64,000 nucleotides of DNA. It comes from CAWKAV01 sp963847735 (lineage in GTDB: Bacteria; Desulfobacterota; Desulfuromonadia; Desulfuromonadales; BM103). Below are positions 28,967 through 37,463 of this stretch, one piece after another. The notes under the pieces were generated by a model, which saw only the letters and a program-made list of their open reading frames with translations, had not been told where the DNA came from and ran no database searches. Positions within the stretch are counted from its first letter, which is position 1. Every line of letters begins with the position of its first letter. Made by a program: the position numbers and the translations under genes. The stretch covers positions 266,023 to 330,022 of the forward strand of contig CAWKAV010000003.1 of NCBI GenBank assembly GCA_963847735.1, in the 5' to 3' direction.

Positions 28967-29031
28967 GACCCGGCATTGAAACGGTGAAGGGTGAAAACCA
29001 AAAACCAAAAACTCAAAAAAAAGGGCTAATC

Positions 29032-29949
29032 ATGAAAGTATTTTTGACCGGTGGAACGGGATTTGTCGGCAGTGAGATCATGCGGCAACTGGTGGCCGAA
29101 GGTCATACGGTGCGTGCCCTGGTGCGTGAGGGCTCGGAGAACAAACTGGCGGCACTGGAGAATGTCGAGGTCAGGACGGGTGATGTTGCCGTAGCCGACA
29201 GTCTGGAAGGGGCCGTGGCCGGATGTGACGCGATAATTCACCTGGTTGGCATTATTCGGGAGTTTCCCGGCCGCGGCGTCACTTTCCAGAAGCTGCACGT
29301 CGATGCCACCCGCAACGTTCTGGGCGCGGCCTCCGCTCAAGGGGTGCAGCGCTTTCTGCACATGAGTTCGAACGGCACCGGTGAACGGAGCAGTACCGCT
29401 TATCATCGCACCAAGTTGCTTGCGGAGAAACTGGTGCGTGGCAGCGGCCTGGATTGGACGATTTTCCGGCCCTCCCTGATTTTCGGTCCGGGCAGCGAAT
29501 TCGTAAAGATACTTGCCGAGTTGATCCGCAGGCTACCGGTCGTACCGGTCCTCGGCGACGGTCAATACCGCATGCAGCCGGTCGTAGTGGACCAGGTCGC
29601 AGCCAGCTTTGTCAAGGCCCTGAAAATGCCGGGAACAGTCGGCGAGGTCTACCACCTTGGCGGTGGAGCCAGCTATAGCTACGACGAAATCCTCGATCTG
29701 ACCGCCCTTGCCCTGGGCAGGCAGAAGGCTGCTAAAATTCACCAGCCGCTGTTTATGATAAAGCCGATGATCAGGATGATGCAGGGTAGCGCGTTTTTTC
29801 CGATCACCAGCGACCAGTTGACGATGCTGCTTGAAGGCAATGTCTGTAATCCGGGGGAGTGGTCAAAAACCTTCGGATTGAAGCCGCTCAGTTATGCCGA
29901 CGGAATAGGCGAGTGTTTTTCACCGGGCACTGACCGGAAACGGATCTGA
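29032..29949 (+). CDS. NAD(P)-binding NDUFA9-like epimerase-family protein
   Basis: An atypical short-chain dehydrogenase of 305 residues. The ATG at 29032 gives MKVFLTGGTGFVGSEIMRQL, a Rossmann GxxGxxG motif; an upstream in-frame start would add a Lys-rich leader from an A-rich spacer. Further family features are GDVAVADSLEGAVAGCDAII, the HMSSNG and YHRTKLLAE segments that hold the Y-x-x-x-K pair, and FRPSLIFGPG. This subgroup resembles the NDUFA9 subunit of complex I and bacterial quinone-related oxidoreductases; the substrate is unknown. Confidence 0.8.
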   Translation: MKVFLTGGTGFVGSEIMRQLVAEGHTVRALVREGSENKLAALENVEVRTGDVAVADSLEGAVAGCDAIIHLVGIIREFPGRGVTFQKLHVDATRNVLGAASAQGVQRFLHMSSNGTGERSSTAYHRTKLLAEKLVRGSGLDWTIFRPSLIFGPGSEFVKILAELIRRLPVVPVLGDGQYRMQPVVVDQVAASFVKALKMPGTVGEVYHLGGGASYSYDEILDLTALALGRQKAAKIHQPLFMIKPMIRMMQGSAFFPITSDQLTMLLEGNVCNPGEWSKTFGLKPLSYADGIGECFSPGTDRKRI

Positions 29950-30019
29950 CCATACAAACAAAGGCCCCGGCCTGCAGGTGGCCGCTTCCTAGAGCCAGTT
30001 TTGAAAGGTTCGGTAAAGA

Positions 30020-31084
30020 TTATACCGGCAGCTCCATCCAGATGCGGGTTTCGTCAGCTGTGCTCTGTGCCCCGACCTGACCACCGTGAGCCTCGATCAA
30101 TTGCTTGACGATTGCCAGTCCGATGCCGGCGCCGCCGGCATCCCGGGAACGTGAAGGGTCGGCGCGAAAGAACCTCTCGAAGATGAAGGGGACATCTTTA
30201 GCCGGTATCCCGGCGCCACTGTTGATGAAGTCGATGCGGACGCTGCCTGCAATCCGTGCAGATGTGATCAGCACGCTGCCGTCTTGAGGAGTGTATTTCC
30301 AGCAATTCTCGACCAGGTTGCGGATCGCCTGCAGGAGCTTGTCACGGTCTGCCTGCACAGTGGTGTCGGCAGAGAGCTGCGCTGTCACGCTGATATTCTT
30401 CTCTTCGAAGTTCATTCGATAGAGGGACAGAATCTCGCTGATACAATCATTCAGGTCAACAGACTGACGCTCCAGGTAGGCGCGTGCCGCATCGGCGCGG
30501 GCCAGTTGGCCGAGATCCTCGACCAGGCTGACCAGTCGCAGGTTCTCCTGCTGCAGCATGTCGAAGGTCTTTTTGTCCGGCGGGAAAACACCGTCACTCA
30601 AGCCTTCCAGGTACCCGCGCAGGTTGGTGAGCGGGGTTCGCAATTCGTGGGCCACGTCGGCCACCATGGTTTTCCGCAGCCGTTCCAGTTGCTCCAGGCT
30701 GTCCCCCATACGATTGAACGCCATACCAAGCTCGCCGATCTCGTCGCCGGGGTCGGCATCGACCCGCGCAGAAAAATTACCGGCGGCAATCTGGCGACTG
30801 GCGTCGGTCATCTGCGAGAGGGGGCGCAATACACGTCGTGTCAACAGGTAGCTGAGCAAAAAAGCCAGCAGGAGCGCGACCAAACTCGCCCAGAGCAGGT
30901 AGCGGTGCACCGCCGTCAAAAAAGCCTGGTGGGTGGCGGTGGGTGAAACCATGTACTCGTCCATCAGAACCATGAAGTAGTCGGCTGCCAGTTGATCGAA
31001 GGCCAACCAGATGATAGCGATGGTCACGGCGATGACCGGCACGGTTGTCACCAGCAGCAGTTTCCAGTGCAGGCGGCGCTTCAT
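30020..31084 (-). CDS. sensor histidine kinase (HAMP, HisKA, HATPase)
   Basis: A 354-residue membrane kinase. Two transmembrane helices (~9-29 and ~62-82) flank a short periplasmic loop of about 32 residues, then HAMP (~83-135), the phospho-acceptor His146 in VADVAHELRTPLTN, and the ATPase domain with N-box IRNLVENCWKYTP, INSGAGIPA, and GGAGIGLAIVKQLIEAHGG. The tiny periplasmic domain suggests sensing within the membrane or through a partner. Its start overlaps the response regulator stop by four bases (ATGA), so the pair is translationally coupled. Confidence 0.93.
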   Translation of the reverse strand: MKRRLHWKLLLVTTVPVIAVTIAIIWLAFDQLAADYFMVLMDEYMVSPTATHQAFLTAVHRYLLWASLVALLLAFLLSYLLTRRVLRPLSQMTDASRQIAAGNFSARVDADPGDEIGELGMAFNRMGDSLEQLERLRKTMVADVAHELRTPLTNLRGYLEGLSDGVFPPDKKTFDMLQQENLRLVSLVEDLGQLARADAARAYLERQSVDLNDCISEILSLYRMNFEEKNISVTAQLSADTTVQADRDKLLQAIRNLVENCWKYTPQDGSVLITSARIAGSVRIDFINSGAGIPAKDVPFIFERFFRADPSRSRDAGGAGIGLAIVKQLIEAHGGQVGAQSTADETRIWMELPV

Positions 31085-31788
31085 CCGTTCTCCTTGTCCG
31101 CAAAGCGATAACCGAAGCCGCGCACAGTCTCAATGAAGCGGGGTTCAGCCGGATCGTCTGCAAGCTTCTGGCGCAGATGGCCGATGTGCACATCGACAAC
31201 CCGGTCAACAACTGTTTCGCCCCGTGCGTAGACATGATTGAGCAGGTCGTCGCGTGAGAAAGCTTTGCCGGGGGCACCCATCAGGGCCTGCAGCAGTTTG
31301 AATTCCACAGCCGTCAGTTCAACAGGTTGTCCGGCGAGAGTTACGCGACGTTTCTCAGTATCCAGAGCCAGCTCTTTATGGATGAGCAGGGTTGCCACTG
31401 CCGTCCGGCGTGTGGTGCGCCGCAGGATTGCTTTGACGCGTTCCACCAGTTCGCGTGGGCTGAAAGGCTTGACTACATAGTCGTCAGCGCCGAGCGAAAG
31501 CCCCAAAACCCGGTCGATCTCTTCCTCGCGAGCTGTCAACATCAGAATCGGCACATCAGAAAGTTTGCGCAGTTCACGACAAATCTCCCAGCCATCAACC
31601 TGCGGCAACATGACATCCAGGATGACAAAACCCGGAGTTTGCCGGCGAGCTATGGCCAGGGCCTCAGCACCGCCATGGACCGTTTGCGTGGTGAATCCTT
31701 CACGTTCCAGATAGGTCACAATCAAGGCCGCAGTATTGCGATCATCTTCGACGATCAAGATGGGAGCTTGAAGGTTTACGTGCGACAT
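31081..31788 (-). CDS. OmpR-family response regulator
   Basis: A 235-residue transcription factor: receiver domain with acidic pocket VEDD (14-16) and phosphorylation site Asp58 in FVILDVMLPQVDG, conserved Lys in DDYVVKPFSPREL, then a winged-helix DNA-binding domain with KAFSRDDLLNHV and VDVHIGHLRQKLADDP. It is the first gene of the pair with the kinase. The target genes cannot be told from the sequence. Confidence 0.95.
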   Translation of the reverse strand: MSHVNLQAPILIVEDDRNTAALIVTYLEREGFTTQTVHGGAEALAIARRQTPGFVILDVMLPQVDGWEICRELRKLSDVPILMLTAREEEIDRVLGLSLGADDYVVKPFSPRELVERVKAILRRTTRRTAVATLLIHKELALDTEKRRVTLAGQPVELTAVEFKLLQALMGAPGKAFSRDDLLNHVYARGETVVDRVVDVHIGHLRQKLADDPAEPRFIETVRGFGYRFADKENG

Positions 31789-31977
31789 AACAGGCCTCGT
31801 AACTTCTGCAATAGTGTAAAGAGGATCACAAAGACTTTACCCCGTTGGTTACCAGTGTAAACGGGGTCAGGTCTACACAGCTCACAAAAAATGCACTTTT
31901 TGCAAAAAAAGTAATGCGGCCGGCAACCGATCTCCTGGTCAAAGGGTGATCCTCCGACATCGCTGCACTCTTAACTG
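31789..31977. other. end of the first genome: hairpin element and junction
   Basis: Upstream of the response regulator gene is an inverted repeat ACCCCGTT / AACGGGGT (31839-31846 and 31860-31867, 13-base loop) running into GTCAGGTCTACAC. In my recollection this type of word occurs at the ends of REP-like elements in related genomes. The sequence then changes to the truncated PKHD hydroxylase gene on the minus strand. The break in that gene places the join at roughly 31,975-31,985. Confidence 0.5.
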
Positions 31978-32351
31978 CCCGGACTGGCAAAGAACAGGGT
32001 GGCCGAGAGATCCGTTCGAATCCGTAGACCGTTGGCGCCGAATTGGCGGATCGCGTTGTCAACGTGGGTTCCGAAGGACTGGCCACCCGAGTACCGATTG
32101 AACAGCGGCGGGAAGATCGAGGCGGGTAGCGCCGCCGCAACAAAAGGCGGGTGGCGTTCGAGCACGGCGATAGTTGCAGCGCCCACTTCCCTTGCCACCG
32201 GGTGGTTCTCCGGCAGTTGCATGTTGTTCTTTGCCATGGCGCTCTGCGCGCCCGCGGTCACCCGGCCGTCCACCCAATCGGCCGCTTCCAGCTTGAACCG
32301 GAAGTCCGCCGCTTGGGCATCGGTCAAGACATTAGGAATTTCCGAAAGCAT
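31971..32351 (-). CDS. PKHD-type Fe(II)/2-oxoglutarate hydroxylase, truncated at the junction
   Basis: The first ~124 residues of a PiuC/YbiX-type hydroxylase (normally ~225): MLSEIPNVLTDAQAADFRF, AGAQSAMAKNN, FPPLFNRYSGGQSFGTHVDNA with the first metal ligands (His and Asp in THVD), and RTDLSATLFFASP. Homologues continue EYDGGEL and supply a second metal His; here the frame runs GS and stops, because sequence from the other genome begins. Such genes commonly follow catecholate siderophore receptors, as here: its ATG is 2 bases past the receptor stop. Confidence 0.85.
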   Translation of the reverse strand: MLSEIPNVLTDAQAADFRFKLEAADWVDGRVTAGAQSAMAKNNMQLPENHPVAREVGAATIAVLERHPPFVAAALPASIFPPLFNRYSGGQSFGTHVDNAIRQFGANGLRIRTDLSATLFFASPGS

Positions 32352-32353
32352 AG

Positions 32354-34119
32354 TCAGAAGCTGAAGTTCGTGCTGATGAGTAATGACCGCGCCGGGCCGG
32401 GAACCACGTATCCACCGCCCAGCCGGTCAAAGTAGTAGGAGTTGTTCAGGTTGTAGAGACTCGCCCGGATGGCCAGCCAGCGGGTGACGTCGTAGGACGC
32501 CATCGCCTCCATCGTCCAGTAGGAATCCACAAACTGCGCGTGAGAGACATGCCAGTGACCACCGCATGCCGGATGGGGCCCGTATCGAACTCCGCCGTCA
32601 CGTTGGTCTGGTTGTCAAACACCTCATCGTCCGTGAGCCATGCTCGCAGTTCCCGCCGAATCGTTGTGCTGTCGGGGCTGGCAAACCGGGGAGGAGCCGC
32701 AATCAGGTCCTGCGTATTCACGCTGTAGCGGAACTGGTTGCGAAAACGGGCACGGTCGCTGAAGTCGTGCTCCACCCGTGCGGTCACCGCATCGCTTCCG
32801 CTCTTTTCGTGATCGCGGTTCCGCAAGCCGTAATAGGTGTCACGCGGAACGGGCGCCGGCCGGTCTCGGAACTCCGCCAAAGCGTTGTTGTTCGCGGGAA
32901 CCCACGGAATCCCGTAGTCGGCAAGATTATCCTGTTCCAGCTTGAAGTAGCCCACCGTAAAGCGAGTCAGCGTTCCCAGCCCAAGCGAAAGCGATGGCGC
33001 AATCCCCCAACGTTGGTAGTTCACCACGTCTCTGCCCGCAATTCCTGACTCATGGTAGAGCGCATTCATCCGGAATCCGGTTCGTTCCCCGAGAAAGGGA
33101 ACCGGAGTGTTCATGTCGCCGGTAACACGGCGCGTATCGTCGGTTCCCAGCATCAGCGAGCCGCCGAACACCGGCCGCAGTCCTGCCTGCTTGCTCACCA
33201 TGTTGATGGTGCCGCCCGCCGATCCCCGGCCCATGAAAGCCGAATTGGGACCCTTCACCACCTCCACCTGTTCCATGTTGAAGGGGTCGCGTGATTGGGG
33301 GCTGATGTCGCGAACGCCATCGATAAACAGATCGTTGCGTGAACTGAAGCCGCGCACGTTGACGTTATCTCCGGGGGCGCCTCCGCCTTCGCCGGCAATT
33401 AGCGTTATGCCCGGCACGTTCCGCAGCACGTCGCGGAGGGTGGTTGCACCTTGCTGCTCGATAACAGCCCGGGGAATCACGTTGATGGTCTGCGGCGTGT
33501 TCCGCAGAGGCTCGGTGTACTTCTCCGAACTGAGCGGCGCAATCTGGTCTTTGACCTCCACGGTTGTCGCCTGCGGTCTCAGCCGGATCTCCACTACGCG
33601 CCCTTCCACATAGTGAAACTGCAGGCGTGTATCGGCTACAATCTGCGAGAGCGCCTGGGGCTCAGTGAAAAGGCCGCGAACACCTGGAGACTGGACATTG
33701 GATAGTTCCGGACTAGCCAACCTCACATGCAAGCCAGTTGCTCCCCTAAATTGGGAAAGCACTTCGTCGAGCGGTCCTGCGCCGATGTCGAAGCGGCGGA
33801 GCGGCAAAGTCTGTGCCGTGGAGGCCCCGATTCCCTGTGAATGGTCTCCTACCGACTGAGCCAGCGCGGGTCTCACGGATTCGTTTGCACTGTAAGTCAT
33901 CAGGGCACCCATCGCCACCCAGTAACCGCCGGTCCGCTTCCAGCCCCCACTCGGCCGCACTTCGATATTTTTGACTTCTTCCTGATTTTCAATCGCATAC
34001 GAATCCTTCAATTCCCTCCGTCGTGCCCATCTGGTTTGCTCCACCAGTTTCAAACCGCAGATCTTCCGGGCGGCATTCATGGTTCGGTCTTGCCATTTCC
34101 AGATGGATGCCCACCGCAT
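32354..34119 (-). pseudogene. TonB-dependent siderophore receptor with STN domain, internal deletion
   Basis: An outer-membrane receptor: hydrophobic leader, STN domain (LRRFDIGAGPLDEVLSQF on), plug domain (TPQTINVIPRAVIEQQGATT, NVNVRGFSSRNDLFIDGVRD, VEVVKGPNSAFMGRGSAGGT) and the first barrel strands. After VVTGMSLTR (near 32545) the frame becomes nonsense. In another frame a barrel end follows at once (FVDSYWTMEAMASYDVTRWL, then YNLNNSYYFDRLGGGYVVPG and a terminal aromatic, FSF) and stops at 32354. About 150-200 residues of barrel are therefore missing. Start uncertain between 34119 and later Met codons. Confidence 0.85.
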
Positions 34120-34204
34120 ACGGGCTCACCGAGCAGCCGATCTACCAACCGGTGCATCCAGATTCAATGCGGACTTAAATTGTCCGAGATATGTATACCC
34201 GATC

Positions 34205-34234
34205 AGTTTAGTCCTCTATGCAAATGACTGTCAA
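34205..34234 (-). promoter_or_regulatory. receptor promoter overlapping a possible Fur box
   Basis: On the minus strand TTGACA (34234-34229) and TAAACT (34210-34205) are 18 bases apart. TGACAGTCATTTGCA (34233-34219) matches 11 of 14 positions of the 7-1-7 Fur consensus TGATAATnATTATCA and overlaps the -35 box. Iron-dependent repression of the receptor would fit. Confidence 0.45.
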
Positions 34235-34430
34235 TAAGAAATAGGTACCTCGCTGTCAAGTTTCTTGGGTTTCGTCTACCGCGGAGCGTTTGGGGCCCAG
34301 GCCGAAAGTCGGCAAAGCCGGGCTGATCGCCAGCCGGACTTTGTCTTCCGGAGTGGACCGTGGCGGATGATGCCTCATCAAATCGGCCAGGTTTGAGCTC
34401 TACGCGAAACGGGTGTTTGGCCCCTGGAAG

Positions 34431-34661
34431 TCAGCAGGAGCGCGGAGTCTCTTTTTGGAGTGACGGGACAAGTTGGAGCTCTGGGCGACGCAGGATGAGA
34501 TGGGCCTTGTCGTCGTCTGACAACGTGGCGTTTTCCTTCCTGGAGAAATTCATTCCTTGGGCAAGCGCTGTAGGGAAGTTGATGCGCCACTGCTCGCTGG
34601 CTTTTCGCGAGAGGAGTTGCACTTTGGTGGAAGAGGGTATTGGTCTGGGCTTCTTGGACAC
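34431..34661 (-). CDS. small protein candidate, unrecognised
   Basis: A 76-codon frame beginning MSKKPRPIPSSTKVQLLSR, with a middle part SEQWRINFPTALAQGMNFSR and DDDKAHLILRRPEL that reads like a compact DNA-binding (AbrB-like) or IS-associated small protein. I recall similar short proteins next to transposases in acidobacteria but cannot name a family. The N- and C-terminal tails are Pro/Lys-rich. It could equally be a decayed remnant. Confidence 0.35.
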   Translation of the reverse strand: MSKKPRPIPSSTKVQLLSRKASEQWRINFPTALAQGMNFSRKENATLSDDDKAHLILRRPELQLVPSLQKETPRSC

Positions 34662-34984
34662 TACCGTCGCCGTAACTGAAAAGCAACTTGCACAAACAAC
34701 ACATGCACGAGTGGGGTGAACCCCAGGACACCGCGGACGCGGCGCACCTCGAATCTCCCCGACGCGCTTCCGCCCTGTTGCGCGCCGGACCGATGAGAAC
34801 TTTAGCAGTCACAAATCAGCCCCAAGTTTTTTCTCTCTTTAAATCAATTACTTACTGGCGCTCTGAGCCACGGCGAGGGCAGAATCTTTGATCCTCAACG
34901 GTATATTCAATTGATTTTCGATTGCCTGCGTCTACCCGGCAGCCCAGTGGCTCGCCGGGTTTCGCATTTCTAGGAGACAATTTC

Positions 34985-36304
34985 ATGCATTTGCAGCCTG
35001 GCTGGCGTTTCTGCCAGTGCATTCTCGTTTTTTTCCTGGCGACCGTCTTCCTGGTTGCTCAACCGGCTACTACACGTATCTTCGATACGGTCTACCTCGC
35101 CAACGGCGATAAGTTCAACGGCCACATTCAGATTGAGTGGCAAAGCTTCGTCAGTTCGGAAGCGCCCATTGCGCCGCAATCCAAACTGGTGCGCGTGATT
35201 GATGGCGTACTCGACGTCAGCCTGGTTTCGACGACCACGGTGGGCTACACGGCCTACTACCGCGTCCGCTACTTTCGGAACGGCCGGGTGCAGTACATCG
35301 AATACTGGGACGTTCCGCCGTCCGCATCTCCGCTTGCCATTGCGGCGGTGCGCCTTACGGCGCCGCCGACGGTGAACCAGGTGACCGGTACCGGCATTTC
35401 TCTGCCCATCGCGCAGGAGTATATTGAAGGCCTATCCACCGATCTGGCGGATCGTCCCGTGAAAGGCCCCAACTTCGTTCCCTCCCGGACCGTGTTCGTA
35501 AACCCGGAAGGCGCACTGGAAGCGATCGCCGGTTCACCGACCGATTGCGTACGAGTGGATGGGACGGCGGTCCCCTGCGGTAGTGCGGAATCTTCAAACT
35601 ACCCGGTTGATGGCGAAGTGCCGTCGGGAACGGTGAACGGGCTCAACCAGGTCTTCGGTTTGAGCGGGGTTCCGGCGCCTCCGGCAAGCTTGCAGATCTA
35701 CCGGAACGGCATCCTTCAAAAGCAGGAGACGGACTATACGCTCTCTGGCAGCGTGCTTTCGTTTTCCATCGACGCCATTCCGCAGCCCGGCGACATCGTC
35801 CTGGCGTACTACCGGACCTTCCAGACGACGGCGGTTCCGTTGAACGGTTCGGGGACACTGCCGCACGTGGTTTGCAGTCTTCCCGGTTCGTCCACGAATT
35901 TGACGAGCCTCAGCACGCTGGGCACGTGCACACTGAGCGACGGACTTCTGCGGGCGGGCGACCGCCTTGAAGTGCAGTTTGACTACGCACTCACCGGCGC
36001 GTCGTCAGATAGCTACGATGTCCAATTGCTGTTCGGCGGAACACCCCTGCTAACGCGGACTTTCACGGCTACAGACAGCCGATCCTCAGGCATTGTGCGT
36101 GTCGCGGTGGGCAGCACTGTACGGCAATTCTCCGCGCAAAGCCTCGGCGTGCTGTCTCCGGCCCAGTTTGCCGCGGGCTCGGTGACGCTTCCCACCGGCT
36201 CCTTTCAGGTGGAACTGAGGGGTAAAGTCACCGCCAACCAGGCGGCACAACTCACGCTGACGGCGTTCACAATCACGCGTTATCCGAAAGTAACGGGGCA
36301 ATAG
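34985..36304 (+). CDS. secreted protein with phage tail-like beta module
   Basis: A 439-residue protein with a signal peptide (CQCILVFFLATVFLVAQ) from the ATG at 34985, which follows TTCTAGGAGACAATTTC. The first third repeats the ANGDKFNGHIQIEWQSF and VGYTAYYRVRYF type of secreted acidobacterial proteins. Residues ~205-275 (PSGTVNGLNQVFGLSGVPAP, LQIYRNGILQKQETDYTLSG, GDIVLAYYRTF) strongly resemble the small beta modules of phage tail and receptor-binding proteins. The rest looks like a beta-sandwich. Role unknown; a surface or extracellular adhesive function is a guess. Confidence 0.7.
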   Translation: MHLQPGWRFCQCILVFFLATVFLVAQPATTRIFDTVYLANGDKFNGHIQIEWQSFVSSEAPIAPQSKLVRVIDGVLDVSLVSTTTVGYTAYYRVRYFRNGRVQYIEYWDVPPSASPLAIAAVRLTAPPTVNQVTGTGISLPIAQEYIEGLSTDLADRPVKGPNFVPSRTVFVNPEGALEAIAGSPTDCVRVDGTAVPCGSAESSNYPVDGEVPSGTVNGLNQVFGLSGVPAPPASLQIYRNGILQKQETDYTLSGSVLSFSIDAIPQPGDIVLAYYRTFQTTAVPLNGSGTLPHVVCSLPGSSTNLTSLSTLGTCTLSDGLLRAGDRLEVQFDYALTGASSDSYDVQLLFGGTPLLTRTFTATDSRSSGIVRVAVGSTVRQFSAQSLGVLSPAQFAAGSVTLPTGSFQVELRGKVTANQAAQLTLTAFTITRYPKVTGQ

Positions 36305-36327
36305 GCGGTCCTCACGGAAACACGCAC

Positions 36328-37377
36328 TCACGGGGAAGCTGGCGGGCCTGGGTCCGCCGGCTTCGACGTGAACTCCCGCAGGGATTCCAATCGCTCCAGC
36401 GCCGCTCCCGAATCGAGCGATCGGCGCGCAGCACTCAGAGAATCCCGAAGGTTTCGAAATTTCCCGGCCGCATTAATGGCGAAAGCGGCATTCACCAGCA
36501 CAATGTCCCGTTTGGGCCCTGGCTTCCCGCCGAGAACTTCACGGGCGATCTCCGCGTTCTCTTCAGCATCTCCGCCGCGAAGGTGCTCCGCCCCCGCTTG
36601 CTCAATCCCCACGCTTTGCGGTGAGAACTGCCACTCGCTGAGCCCGCCCGGGCCAATCTCAATGACGGTTGTCGGGCCCGTTGTCGTTACTTCGTCCAGC
36701 CCGTCGCTTCCATGGACGACGAAACCGCGGGTTAGCCCAAGATCTCTCAACGCGGCTGCCATCAGGCGCGCCTCGGCGATGCCGGAAACGCCCACCAGTT
36801 GATGCGACGCCCGCGCCGGATTCGCCAGCGGACCCAGCAGATTGAAAACGGTGCGCATCTTCAGCTCCCGCCGCACCGGCATCACGTGGCGCATCGCCGG
36901 GTGAAACGCCGGGGCGAACAGGAAACCGATGCCCACCTCCCGAATCGCCCTCGCCGCCATCGCGGGGTCGGCAATCAGGGTGATCCCCAGTTTCTCCAGC
37001 ACGTCCGCACTGCCGCAGCGGCTGCTCGCCGAACGGTTCCCGTGTTTGGCCACCCGCACGCCGGCTCCGGCCGCGACGAAGGCGGCAACCGTCGAAATAT
37101 TAAACGTGTCCGCCCCATCGCCACCGGTGCCGCAAGTGTCGAGCACTGGCTCCGTTCCGGAGGCGGCGTTAACGAAAACCGCGTTCTCGCGCATTGCGGC
37201 CGCAAAGCCGGCGATCTCCTCGGCGGTCTCGCCTTTCGTCCGGAGCGCGGCTAGAAACGCGCCGATCACAACGCCGTCGTCACCGCCCGAAAGCATCGCC
37301 TGCATGGCCTCAAACGCCTCTTGTTTTGAGAGGTTTGATCTTGAAACCGCTTTGTGAAGGAACGGTAGAAGCGACAT
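36328..37377 (-). CDS. trpD: anthranilate phosphoribosyltransferase
   Basis: TrpD joins anthranilate and PRPP in tryptophan synthesis. The ATG at 37377 gives MSLLPFLHKAVSRSNLSKQE. Motifs are the PRPP loop LDTCGTGGDGADTFNISTVA, AKHGNRSASSRCGSADVLE (KHGNR anthranilate site) and VFNLLGPLANPA. The 349-residue length is normal. No other trp gene adjoins it; it is divergent from sucC. Confidence 0.95.
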   Translation of the reverse strand: MSLLPFLHKAVSRSNLSKQEAFEAMQAMLSGGDDGVVIGAFLAALRTKGETAEEIAGFAAAMRENAVFVNAASGTEPVLDTCGTGGDGADTFNISTVAAFVAAGAGVRVAKHGNRSASSRCGSADVLEKLGITLIADPAMAARAIREVGIGFLFAPAFHPAMRHVMPVRRELKMRTVFNLLGPLANPARASHQLVGVSGIAEARLMAAALRDLGLTRGFVVHGSDGLDEVTTTGPTTVIEIGPGGLSEWQFSPQSVGIEQAGAEHLRGGDAEENAEIAREVLGGKPGPKRDIVLVNAAFAINAAGKFRNLRDSLSAARRSLDSGAALERLESLREFTSKPADPGPPASP

Positions 37378-37463
37378 GCTAGACTGAAGGTTTGAGTTTA
37401 CCGTAACTTGATTTTCAGCCCCTTGCCGATCAATGGTCGGGCGGGGTGTCAGGCGAATATCCC

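Larger units (their letters stand above)
34120..34984. other. 865-base region without a confident gene
   Basis: Holds the receptor promoter and possible Fur site near 34,205-34,234 and a weak small-protein candidate at 34431-34661. Other open frames overlap each other on both strands and lack protein character. Confidence 0.5.

Noticed and set aside
27611..29008. 465-codon open frame antisense to rtcB
   Set aside because: A shadow of the GC-rich rtcB codons; rtcB motifs are complete on the plus strand.
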